Below, one piece after another: positions 1 to 10,499 of a DNA stretch of 64,000 nucleotides; position 1 is the first letter of the stretch, and every line of letters begins with the position of its first letter. The stretch lies in the NCBI RefSeq assembly GCF_006494815.1, contig NZ_CP041091.1:868001-932000 (forward strand). The letters run 5' to 3'. This DNA is from Nocardioides sambongensis (GTDB taxonomy: Bacteria; Actinomycetota; Actinomycetes; Propionibacteriales; Nocardioidaceae). The notes under the pieces are model-generated. The model was not told the origin of the DNA, searched no databases, and was given only the letters and a program-made list of their open reading frames with translations. Position numbers and translations under genes: made by a program.

Positions 1-454
1 CACCCGGGTTGCCAGGTCCAACACACGCACGCTCGGCGCGCTCGTGCCCCGCCTACAACTCCTGTCGGACGAGGAGCTTGAGATCGTCGCTGAAGGGACG
101 TCGACCGAGCGGGGTCACTTGATGTGGACGGCCGCCTGTCGGAAGTACGCCTTGATCGGCGAGTTCGCCGACGAGGTGCTCCGCGAGCGGTTTCTCACGC
201 TTGCGGGCACGGTCTCGTACGAGGACTACGACTCGTTCTACCGCGCCAAGGCCATGTGGCACGACGAACTGGACGACGTCACCGGCTCGTCGTACCAGAA
301 GCTCCGGCAGGTCTTGTTCAAGATGATGGTCGAGGCAGGTCTGCTGACCAAGCAGGGCCACATCGAGCCTGCCCTCCTGTCTTCCCGCGTCGCAGAGTGC
401 CTGGACCAGCGCACGCCGAGCGACATCCGATTCTTCCCAACGAGAGTGGCGTGA
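1..454 (+). CDS. brxA: BREX protein BrxA (DUF1819), 5' end outside the window
   Basis: First gene of the BREX phage-defence operon. The frame is open from base 2, so the start lies upstream; about 150 C-terminal residues are present of a family near 200. The visible part has the usual BrxA pattern: LSDEELEIVAEG, then a helix with VLRERFLTL, then KLRQVLFKMMVEAGLL, ending in the family-typical IRFFP. BrxA proteins are small helical DNA-binding components of type 1 BREX. The stop overlaps the brxB GTG (GTGA at 451-454), indicating translational coupling. An internal GTG at 44 could be mistaken for the start, but the coding frame continues to the edge. Confidence 0.88.
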   Translation, partial: TRVARSNTRTLGALVPRLQLLSDEELEIVAEGTSTERGHLMWTAACRKYALIGEFADEVLRERFLTLAGTVSYEDYDSFYRAKAMWHDELDDVTGSSYQKLRQVLFKMMVEAGLLTKQGHIEPALLSSRVAECLDQRTPSDIRFFPTRVA

Positions 455-1065
455 GAGCCGTGCAGCCAAGGACGACGCTGACTCAGCAGGAGGACCACCT
501 GTTCAAGGTGCTCAGCAGCGAGCGCTTTCTGAAGATGGAGGGCTTGGGCAACGAGGTCGCCCACTTCATCTACGACTACGACCCGGCTTGGGCGCTCGAC
601 GTCGCCCAAGCAAAGAAGCGCATCAAGACCAAGCTCGACACCGACCTGGGCATCAAGGTCTTCGAGATCAACCTGTACGACCTGTGCGTCGATCTCCTCA
701 AGGAACGCAACGTCTGGGATCGCGTGTTGGCGGCCGAGCCGACGATGGACAAGACCGACTTCCTCAAGATGCTCCAGAACATGCTGGACCCTCAGATTCA
801 TCTGGCGCCGGCCATCAAGGCACGCATCGAAGCGGAGTCGTTCCAGATCCTCTTCCTCACCGGCATCGGCGAGGTGTTCCCGTTCGTGCGCTCCCACACC
901 GTTCTCAACAACCTGCAAACCGTCGTCTCTGACAAGCCGATGCTGATGTTCTTCCCAGGACGCTACGAAGTGTCGGCGACGCAGGGATCATCACTTGTTC
1001 TGTTTGGGCAGCTCAAGGACGACTCCTTCTACCGCGCGAAGCGCATCCTCGACCAGGAAGCATGA
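451..1065 (+). CDS. brxB: BREX protein BrxB (DUF1788)
   Basis: 204 residues, the usual size for BrxB. BrxB is a soluble BREX component of undefined biochemical role that is required for type 1 defence. Recognisable features are the N-terminal FLKMEGLGNEV segment, a central FEINLYDLCVDLL and the conserved LTGIGEVFPFVRSH and LMFFPGRYE blocks. The GTG at 451 is chosen because it overlaps the brxA stop as GTGA; a GTG at 460 is an in-frame alternative. The stop is four bases before the brxC ATG, so it is part of one tight transcript. Confidence 0.9.
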   Translation: MRAVQPRTTLTQQEDHLFKVLSSERFLKMEGLGNEVAHFIYDYDPAWALDVAQAKKRIKTKLDTDLGIKVFEINLYDLCVDLLKERNVWDRVLAAEPTMDKTDFLKMLQNMLDPQIHLAPAIKARIEAESFQILFLTGIGEVFPFVRSHTVLNNLQTVVSDKPMLMFFPGRYEVSATQGSSLVLFGQLKDDSFYRAKRILDQEA

Positions 1066-1069
1066 CCCG

Positions 1070-4000
1070 ATGAAACTCAACGAGATCTTCCTCAAGGACG
1101 TCACCCGCTCGATCGAGGGTGTCGTCAAGGCCGACGACGTCGACCACCTTGGCATCGAGGTCGAGGAGTACGTCTTCACGAACGACGCGGCCAAGGGTGT
1201 GGCCCCGTTGCTGGAGGAGTACACCAACTACACGAACGCCAATGGCGTGTGGATCTCCGGCTTCTTCGGCTCCGGTAAGTCACACCTCCTGAAGATGCTC
1301 GCCCACCTCCTCGGCGACGTTGAGGGTCAGGCGTTCCCGCGCGATGAGGTGAGCGAGAGCTTCCTGGGCAAGACCGATGACGCGATGCTCATCGCCTCAC
1401 TAAAGAAGGCCGCCGCCATCCCGGCGAAGAGCCTGCTCTTCAACATCGACCAGAAGGCCACGCTGATCGCCAAGGATCAGACGGACGCGCTACTCAAGGT
1501 CTTCGTCAAGGTATTCGACGAGAGCCGCGGCTACTACGGCAACGACGGAGCCGTCGCGCGCTTCGAGGAGGATCTCGACAAGCGCGGCCAGTACGACGCG
1601 TTCAAGGCCGCGTTCGTGAAGCACGCCGGGATCGACTGGGCGCAGGGACGAGAGCAGACGGCGCTCGAAGGCCACAACATCGACAAGGCATTCGCCGACG
1701 TCAACGGGGAGGCCAACCCCGGAATCATCGCCCAGTACCAGAAGTCGTACGCCGTCTCCATCGAAGACTTCGCCACGTCCGTGAAGGTGTGGATCGACAA
1801 GCAGGAGCCCGGCTTCCGGCTCAACTTCTTCGTCGACGAGGTCGGCCAGTTCATCGCCGACGACGTGAAGCTCATGCTCAACCTTCAGACGATCGCCGAG
1901 TCCCTCAACACGAAATGCAAGGGACAGTCGTGGGTCTTTGTCACCTCCCAGGAGGACATGGACAAGGTCATCGGCGACCGGACCAGGCAGCAGGGGAACG
2001 ACTTCTCCAAGATCCAGGCACGGTTCAGCGCAAAGGTGAAGCTCACCAGCCAGGACGTGGAGGAGGTCATCAGCAAGCGCCTCCTTGAGAAGAACGACGC
2101 AGGTGCAGCCGAGCTCATGGCCATCCACGTCAAGGAGGGTGCCAACTTCAAGACCATCTTCGACTTCGTCGACGGTGCGAAGACCTACCGAAACTACGTC
2201 GACGGCGGACGCTTCATCAGCACCTACCCGTTCGTGACCTACCAGATCCCGATGTTCCAAGCCGCCATCGAGGGACTGTCGGACCACAACATGTTTGAGG
2301 GCAAGAACAGCTCGGTCGGTGAGCGGTCCATGCTCGGTGTCGTTCAGGAGGTCGCCAAGCGCATCGGCGCGGAGCAGGTCGGCTTCCTGGCCACGTTTGA
2401 CCAGATGTTCGCCGGGATCAGCGCGGCGCTGAAGTCCGCAGCTCAGAGTGCCATCCTCCAGGCCGAGAAGCACCTCCCCGATCCGGGATCCGATGTCACG
2501 ATCCTCGCCAACCGCCTGCTGAAGGCGCTGTTCCTGGTCAAGTACGTCGACACGTTCAAGGCCACCCCCGCAACCTCACGGTGCTCGTCTACGACCGTTT
2601 CGGTCTCGACCTCAACGCGCTCGGCAAGCAGGTGCAGGAGGCGCTCAACTTGCTGGAGACGCAGTCGTACGTCCAGCGCAATGGCAACGTCTACGAATAC
2701 CTGACGAACGAGGAACAGGAGATCGAGAAAGAGATCAAGTCAGTCGACGTCGACTCGTCCGAGGTCTCAAACAAGCTCTTCAAGTACCTCTCCTCCGACA
2801 TCCTCAAGACGAACAAGCTCAAGTACGCCAAGAACGGCCAGGACTTCCCGTTCGGCTACAAGCTCGACGACATCGTCCAGGGCAATCAGCGCGAGCTGAC
2901 CGTCCACTTCATCACGCCCGAGACGAACTACACCGACACCGAGATCGCCGCTCAGAGCATGGGCAAGGACGAGCTACGCGTCTTCCTTGGTCGCGACAAG
3001 CGGCTGCTCGCGGACTTGCGTTTGCTGCTTAAGACGGAGAAGTACACCAAGCAGCGCACCAACTCAGGTGCCTTGCCTTCGACCCAAGCGATCCTCCAGT
3101 CCAAGCAGGTGCTCAACGCCGAGCGCGAGAAGGAGCTCATCGAGCGCCTCCGCCAGGCCGTCGGCAAGGCGCAACTGATCATCAACGCCGCGAAGATCAC
3201 CTCTGGCTCTCAGGATGCCGTCACGCGCGTGAGCGACGGATTCCAAGAGCTCGTCAACCGGACCTACACGAACCTCGGCCTGCTCGGAGGAAAGGTCTAC
3301 CCGGAGCAGCAGGTCGCGGCGGCGGTCCAGAATGACCAGGGCCTGTTCAGCGCGGGATCGCTGAGCGCGCTCAGCTCGCCTGGCACCGAGATGGAGTCGT
3401 GGATCATCTCCCAGACCAAGCTTGGAGAGCAGGTCACCGTCAAGAAGATCGTGGACCGGTTCGAGTCCAAGCCCTACGGGTGGGACCTCGGCTCCATCGA
3501 GGTCGTGCTCGGTTGGTTGGTCGGTCACGGAAAGGTCGCGCTCGCGGTCGACGCGAACCCGGTTGTGCGGACCGAGGCCGCATCCATCATCCGTAACACC
3601 GGCAAACAGCAGCACACCGTCGTCGCGCCGCAGAAGGCGTACGACGCCACGAAGGTCGCCAAGTTCAAGACGTTCTGCACTGACTTCTTCGACGAGGGCG
3701 CCGTGCCGAGCGACTCGACCGAGCTGGCCCGCTTCGGTAAGGACAAGCTTGCGGCCAAGCGCGACGAGCTCAACGCCCTCGTGAGCAGTAGCCGCTATCC
3801 GTTCGTCGGCCAACTCTCGGGCGTCGTCAGCCTGCTCGACCAGGTCGTCGGCAAGCCCATCGACTGGTACCTCAGCGACTTCGACAAGGCCGACGAGCTG
3901 CTCGAGGCCAAGGAGGACATGGTCGATCCGATCAAGTCCTTCCTCAACGGCCAGCAGGCCAAGATCTTCGATGAGGCGGATGCCCTCCTGAAGGCCAACG

Positions 4001-4539
4001 CTGGCAACCTCGGCTATCTCCCCGCCGGCAGCACTGACACCGTTGAGGCGCTGCTTGCGGACCCGAATGCCTTCCGCGGTAACAAGATGAACCAGCTCAA
4101 GGCGGCTGTGGATACGCTCCGCGGCCTGATCGAGAGCAAGGTGAGCGAGAGCCGTGCCGCAGTGAGGAGTGGGATCGAGAACAAGTTGGCGAGCCTGCTC
4201 GAGGAACCGATCTTCATCGGAGCAACCGCGGAGGCGCAGAAGTCGGTCACCGGCCGCATCGACATCGTGTTCGCGAGCCTGGACGGTGAGCGACTCGTTG
4301 CGGTGATGGAACAGACCGGTGCGCACTTTGTCTCGACGATCTATCCCGCTCTTGTCGACGAACTCGCAGAGTCCGCGAACCCATCGGAGCCGGTGAAGCC
4401 ATCGGTCGCCCTCAGCACCATCAAGGTGCCCACTGGGCCAGCCTTCATCGAAAACGCGACGGATATGAACCACTATCTGACCGCACTGCGAGCAGTACTC
4501 GTCGAGACCCTAAACGACGGAAAGCGAATCACGCTCTGA
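1070..4539 (+). CDS. brxC: BREX ATPase BrxC, reading frame broken near 2565
   Basis: Large P-loop ATPase of type 1 BREX, expected to be near 1,150-1,200 residues. The start at 1070 follows brxB by four bases and gives MKLNEIFLKDV. The Walker A motif GFFGSGKSH lies near residue 64 and an acidic strand NFFVDEVGQF near 255. The first frame carries homology to about base 2570 (VDTFKATP). The protein then resumes in the -1 frame (LTVLVYDRFGLDL) and runs to 4539. The span is 3,470 bases, one short of a multiple of three; one extra C in the C5 run at 2565-2569 gives a continuous 1,156-residue BrxC. Automatic pipelines would call it a pseudogene or two ORFs. I think a sequencing error is most likely (see findings). 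Its stop overlaps the pglX ATG. Confidence 0.88.
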
Positions 4540-7500
4540 TGGAAACCGCACCGCTGAAGTCGTTTGCCACCGCGGCTCGCACCGAACTGATCCGCGAAGT
4601 GGGCGCGCGGATCACCGCCGTGCTCGCCCAGGGCTCGCCCGAGCGTGTGGAGCAGCCCAAGGCCGTGACCGCGCTGGAGCGGGCCATCGCCGGAGCCGGC
4701 GGAGGCGACAAAGGGAAGGCCCATGTCGCCGACAAGGTCGCGTACACCTGGTTCAACCGCGTCGTCGCGCTGCGGTTCATGGACGCCAACGGCTACACCG
4801 CGATCGGTGTCGTCTCGCCTGCGACCGATCAAGTCGGCCAGCCCGAGGTGCTCGCCGCAGCCAAGCGTGGCCAGCTCGACACCGACGTGGTCAAGGGGAC
4901 CAACGGCACCACGGTCACAGGGCTGCTAAACGGCACTCGTCAGCCGCGCCCCGGCGTCGACGCCCAGGCCGAGGCGTACGCGCTGCTCCTTGCGGACTAC
5001 TGCCGTTTCTGGAACAGGGCCATGCCGTTCATGTTCGAGCGGGAGGGCGACTACACAGAGCTGCTCATTCCGGCCAACCTGCTCGCCGAAGACTCCGTCC
5101 TCAGCCGGTCGGTCTCAGTACTCACCGAAGACGTTTGCGAGGACGTCGAAGTCATCGGCTGGCTTTACCAGTTCTACATCTCGGAGCGGAAGGACGAAGT
5201 CTTCGCCGGGTTCAAGAAGAACAAGAAGGCCGGCGCCGACGAGATCCCCGCAGCCACCCAGCTCTTCACCCCGCACTGGATCGTTCGCTACCTCGTCGAG
5301 AACTCCCTCGGGCGTCTCTGGATGCTCAACCGCCCATCTTCGGGTCTCGCACGCCAGATGGACTACTACATCGCCCCGGTCGACGAAGAGACCGACTTCC
5401 TCAAGATCAGCAAACCGGAGGAGCTCAAGGTCATCGACCCGGCCTGCGGCTCGGGACACATGCTCACCTACGCCTTCGACCTCCTCTACGCGATCTACGA
5501 GGAAGAGGGGTACGCGCCGTCCGAGATTCCTGGCCTGATCCTCGCCAACAATCTCTACGGCACCGAAATCGACCCCCGCGCGGGAGCCCTCGCAGCCTTC
5601 GCGCTCACTATGAAAGCGGCGGCAAAAAGAAGGCTGTTCCTCAAGGACACAGTTGAGCCGAACATCTGTGTACCCGACCCGATCACATTCAGCCCCGACG
5701 AGTTGACCTATCTGATCACCAAGGACGGAGAACGGCACGCGGAAGAGGCAGTCTGGAACCAATTTGCCGAAGCCGACACTATCGGCGCGCTAATCCAGCC
5801 CGACGCGGCGTTGGTCGCGCGTCTGGGTAGGCACCTGGACACGTTGACTGATCGAGGCGACATCTTCAGGGCAGACGCTCTCGAGTGGGCGCGGCGCGTG
5901 CTCGCTCAGGCGGAGTACCTGCTTCGGCGGTACGCGGTCGTTGTCGCGAATCCGCCGTATATGGGCAGTGGAAACATGGGGAGGGCGCTCACGGAATTTG
6001 TCAAGTCCGAGTACCTCGAATACAAACAAGATCTTTACGCTTGTTTCGTCAGGCGCGGCCTGGATCTCACCCTGCCCGGCGGAGTAGTTGCGATGGTCAC
6101 TGGCGACACATGGCTATCCATCAAGTCGTTTGAAGATCTGCGACACAACTTGCTTAAAACCGCGGCAATCAAGAGTCTGGTTCACATTCGAGATTCAGGA
6201 AATTTGCCCTCTAAGTTCGGCGCAAATACAGCATACGTGCTCGGCGCTACGCCGATCTCCAACCCGCAGGTTCGGTCGGTTTTCGTTCGCACGTCGCTGC
6301 CTGGCGTGGAGGCAAAGCGCAAGCAATTCCTGGGGCTACATCTGGACGGTCAAGACAGGACGGCTGGTTCGAAGCGACTCCGGCGGAGTTTGAAAGAATC
6401 CCGTCGGCACCCATCGCCTACTGGTTGAGCGACGTTCTGGTGAGCGCGTTTTCAGAACGACTACTCGACACTGAGTTCGTGTCAGGCGGACGCCTCAAGA
6501 CCCACAACGATGTCCGGTATGTGCGGTACGTGTGGGAGGTCTCTCATTCCAGCATTGGGAGTGGGTGGCGACACCTGTCGCATGGGGGCGAGTTTCGCCG
6601 GTGGTACGGGAATAGGTTCCGGGTCGTTCGGTGGGACGACGCTGCGCGTTCGGAGTACGCATCGCATGGCGGACTCCACAACGATCGCTATTGGTACCGG
6701 ATGGGCATCACTGCCTCGAAGATCACGTCCAGCACGAACTCTTTCCGGATCAAGGAACAGGACCAGGAGTACAGCTCGCTTGCGCCGACGGTCTTTGTGG
6801 AGGGAGACGATCGTGAACGGCTAATCCGCGCTCTCGGTGTTCTGAATTCAACAGCCGCCCAGCAGATCTTGTGGGTCCTGAACCCCTCGATGACATTGAA
6901 CGTCGGTGACATTCTTCGCGTGCCAGTGTTGGAACGCGCGCGGGTCAGCACGAGCTGTGTCGAAGATCTTGTTGAGTATGCGCGGGCGGACTGGAATTCC
7001 TGCGAGACGTCCGACTCGTTCGGTGTCAACCCACTGCTCGATGGTTCCTCTGGGGACGGAACATTGTCGGAGGCGTATAGCCGCGCGCGGCGTCGATGGG
7101 GTCATGCAGTAGAGGAGGTGACCAAGCTTGAGGAGAGTCTGAATCGCGCTGTTATTGATGCGTATGGCTTGGACGAAGAGCTCGTTCGCGCAGAGGTGAG
7201 CCCTGAGGCGGTAACTCTCACATTCAACCCTTCGTACCGATACCGCGACGCAAGCAAGACTCCTGCTGAGGCGGAAGCCGCCCTTCGAGCCGACACAGTC
7301 AGGGATCTGGTTTCGTATGCGGTCGGCTGTGCGTTTGGTCGCTACAGTCCTGATGCGCCGGGGCTGATCCTCGCTGATCGTGGAGCGACGTTGCAGGACT
7401 ACCTCTCTAAGGTTCCGTCGCCGTCCTTCCCGCCTGACACGGACAACGTCGTCCCAATCGTCGACGGCGATTGGTTCGAGGACGACATCGTGGGGCTAGT

Positions 7501-8002
7501 CCGCCAGTTCCTGCGGACTGCGTTTGGTGACCGGCACTTCGAGGAGAATCTCGAGTTCGTTACCTCGTCGCTTGGCGTGAAGAACCTCCGGGACTACTTC
7601 ATCACCCGTGCCGGCAGGTCCAAGTTCTACGACGACCACGTCCAGCGGTACAAGAAGCGCCCGATCTACTGGCTCTTCTCGAGCCCCAAGGGATCGTTCA
7701 ACGCCCTGATCTACATGCACCGCTACACGCCGTCGACGGTCTCGACGGTATTGACCTACCTGCGGGAGTACGTCACGAAGCTGGAATCGTCCCTCCAGCA
7801 GGCAGAGCGCGCTGGCAACGCGAAGGAAGCCGATCGGCTGCGCAAGATCCTCGTCGAGCTGAACGAGTACGAGCACGACACGCTCTACCCGAAGGCATCT
7901 GAGAATGTCGTCATCGACCTCGACGACGGAGTCAAGGCGAACTACCCGAAGTTCGGTACGGTGCTGAAGAAGATCACCGGCTTGGAGGCTTCCGGTGACT
8001 GA
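4539..8002 (+). CDS. pglX: BREX adenine-specific methyltransferase PglX, reading frame broken near 6332
   Basis: N6-adenine DNA methyltransferase that marks self DNA in BREX. The ATG shares a base with the brxC stop (TGATG). The SAM-binding motif DPACGSGH is near residue 300 and the catalytic NPPY near 470. The N-terminal frame is clear to RKQFLG (about 6335). The canonical block FERIPSAPIAYWLS and the following target-recognition region are read in the -1 frame through 8002. The total of 3,464 bases is one short of a multiple of three; a fifth G in the G4 run at 6332-6335 restores 1,154 residues. PglX of Streptomyces Pgl is known to phase-vary through a G tract, but four Gs is short for that. 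Bases 6121-6240 are AT-rich relative to the rest. The 3' end overlaps pglZ by 8 bases. Confidence 0.88.
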
Positions 8003-10487
8003 CCTGAACTCCGTCCGAGACGCCCTACAGAGTCGGCTCGCTTCCAAGCGCATTGTGTTCTGGCATGACCCCGCCGGGGAGTACGACGCTGAGCTCGACG
8101 CGCTCGATCTTGACGACGTGACGGTGGTCCGCGTGCAGGACAACGAGTTCGACGTGAAGTGCACCCTTCTCGCCGACCACGTCACCAAGCACCTGGTGTA
8201 CCGCTCGGGCGAAGTCGCACGCGGCACCGGGAACTGGCTGCTTGACCTGGAACTCGCCTATGGCGTCTTCACGGCGGACAAGACGTCCATGCTCCAGCAG
8301 GAACTCGGACTCAACGACCCGGCCTTCGCTCCGGTCATCGAGCAGCACCAGAAGTTCTTCGCTGCGAACAGCCGGAAGCAGGCTCTTGAGAAGCTCCTGA
8401 GCGACGGGGACGACGCCACCCGCCTCCGCGCCAAGATGTGCCAGGTGCTCGTGAAGGCACCCGGAAACAAGCTGACAGACATCACTCGGGAACTCCTCGC
8501 CGAGAACGCCGCAGGCAAGACTGGCAAGTTCGACGATCTGGTCAGCTTTGGACTCGACGAGTTCTTCTGGGAGGGGCTCGCCGGCATCTACAAGTACCCG
8601 AGCAAGGCCCCAACGATGGACGACTTCATCCTGTGGATGTTCAGCCGGGCCATCGAAGACTTCGCGTCAGCCACGCCCGACGAGTTCCGCAACGTCCGCA
8701 GCGACTTCAACAGCCTCCGCTACGACGTCCGCAGCCAAGAGATGATGACGGCGCTCGCGTCGCGGGCCGCCGAAGAGCTCGACGTTAAGTCCAAGATCGA
8801 GCACCGCGGCTATCGCGACTTGGCCAAGGTCACGATTTTCGAGGAGATCGACCGCAAGGTGATTGTCGACCTCGCTGCCGCCGTCGCCGCTCAGTCGGTG
8901 ACGCCGCGTGAGGTTGCCGACGTAGTGCGTCAGCGCCAGGAGAGCCTGTGGAAGGCCAAGTACGCCAAGTTGTACGCCGCCATCCAGAGCGCGTCGGAGC
9001 TGCTCGCTGCGATTGCCGCTCTGCCGAGCGCGATTGCTTCGGCCGATCTTGGGCTTGAGAAGTACCAGTCCGGCTGGTTCCGAATCGACCAGCAGTACCG
9101 ATGGTTCACCCACGCCTACCAGACCGCCGACTTCCAGAAGCCCCTCGAATCGCTCAAGGCCGAGGTCGACAAGCAGTACGCCAACAAGTACCTGTACGAA
9201 TTCGGCGGGTGCTGGCAGCAAGCAATGGAGCCCACTGGCGAGTGGAAGTCGGCGGCTCTGGCGCCACAGGCCAAGTTCTTCGAGCGCTACGTCGAACCTG
9301 TCGTGAAGGATGGACGAACCAAGGCGGTCGTGATCATCTCCGACGGTATGCGGTACGAGGTCGCTGACGAACTTGCGTCCATGATCCGCAGCGAGGACCG
9401 CTTCGATGCGGAGCTTTCGGCAGTGCTGGGATCGCTGCCGAGCTACACCCAACTTGGCATGGCGTCACTGCTTCCGCAGTCGAGTCTGGAGCTCGATCCG
9501 AATGCCCTGCCGGTGCTTGCGGACGGGAAGCCGACGAACGGCACCGCGAACCGTGACAAGGTCCTCCAAGCGGTCAAGGGTCACGCGATCGCTGCTGCCG
9601 ATGTACTCGCGATGCCTGGCGACGAGCTGCGTGAGCTCTATAAGCAGCACCAGATCTTCTACGTCTACCACGATCGCATCGATGCGGCCGGAGACAAGGC
9701 GCCGACCGAGCGGACCGTCTTCGAGGCTGCGGAGGAGACCCTCCGGGAGTTGCTGCTTCTTGTGAAGAAGTGGACGAACGCCAACGCCACCAACATCCTG
9801 CTCACTGCCGATCACGGGTTCCTCTACCAGGACATCCCGCTGGAGAAGTCCTACTACGTCTCGGAGTCACCTCAGGGTGACGCAGTGACGAAGGTCAATC
9901 GTCGCTACGTGTTGGGCCGGGCGCTGAAGCCTTCCCCTTCGTTCATGACGTTCACGTCAGCCCAGGTAGGTCTCGCTGGTGACATCGACATCCAGATTCC
10001 GAAGTCGATCCACCGCATCCCACTGCCGGGCGCCGGTACGCGCTACGTCCACGGCGGCGCATCGCTCCAGGAGATCGTCGTCCCCGTGGTGACGGTCAAC
10101 AAGAAGCGCAAGAGCGACGTCCGCCGCGTCAACGTCGACCTCATGCCTGAGACCGACAAGATCACCACTGGACAGCTTGCCGTCAAGCTGCTTCAGCGGG
10201 AGCCGGTGGCGGACAAGATCCAACCGCGCAAGGTCCGCCTCGGCCTGTACGTCGGTGACACGCTGATCTCTGACCAGCCGATCCTCACCTTCGACAGCGC
10301 GGCCGAGGATCAGCGCCAGCGATACCAGTCGACGACCCTGTACCTGACCCAGGACGCCGACGACTTCAACAACCGCCCGGTCGAGCTGCGTCTCGAAGAG
10401 CCCATCCCGAACACGACACAGTGGAAGTCGTTCTCGAAGGGCAACTACACCATCAAGCGTTCGTTCACGACGGACTTCGACTTCTAG
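7995..10487 (+). CDS. pglZ: BREX phosphatase-like protein PglZ
   Basis: 830 residues, full length for type 1 PglZ (BrxZ). The N-terminus IVFWHDPAGEY is typical. The alkaline-phosphatase-superfamily core begins at VVIISDGMRYE (about residue 445), with metal-binding aspartate, and continues to LLTADHGFLYQD (about 600). PglZ is a signature gene of all BREX types; it forms part of the BREX supercomplex and its exact substrate is unsettled. The GTG start overlaps the end of pglX by 8 bases. A 12-base gap with GGAGG leads to brxL. Confidence 0.93.
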   Translation: MTDLNSVRDALQSRLASKRIVFWHDPAGEYDAELDALDLDDVTVVRVQDNEFDVKCTLLADHVTKHLVYRSGEVARGTGNWLLDLELAYGVFTADKTSMLQQELGLNDPAFAPVIEQHQKFFAANSRKQALEKLLSDGDDATRLRAKMCQVLVKAPGNKLTDITRELLAENAAGKTGKFDDLVSFGLDEFFWEGLAGIYKYPSKAPTMDDFILWMFSRAIEDFASATPDEFRNVRSDFNSLRYDVRSQEMMTALASRAAEELDVKSKIEHRGYRDLAKVTIFEEIDRKVIVDLAAAVAAQSVTPREVADVVRQRQESLWKAKYAKLYAAIQSASELLAAIAALPSAIASADLGLEKYQSGWFRIDQQYRWFTHAYQTADFQKPLESLKAEVDKQYANKYLYEFGGCWQQAMEPTGEWKSAALAPQAKFFERYVEPVVKDGRTKAVVIISDGMRYEVADELASMIRSEDRFDAELSAVLGSLPSYTQLGMASLLPQSSLELDPNALPVLADGKPTNGTANRDKVLQAVKGHAIAAADVLAMPGDELRELYKQHQIFYVYHDRIDAAGDKAPTERTVFEAAEETLRELLLLVKKWTNANATNILLTADHGFLYQDIPLEKSYYVSESPQGDAVTKVNRRYVLGRALKPSPSFMTFTSAQVGLAGDIDIQIPKSIHRIPLPGAGTRYVHGGASLQEIVVPVVTVNKKRKSDVRRVNVDLMPETDKITTGQLAVKLLQREPVADKIQPRKVRLGLYVGDTLISDQPILTFDSAAEDQRQRYQSTTLYLTQDADDFNNRPVELRLEEPIPNTTQWKSFSKGNYTIKRSFTTDFDF

Positions 10488-10499
10488 GAGGTTGCTGCG

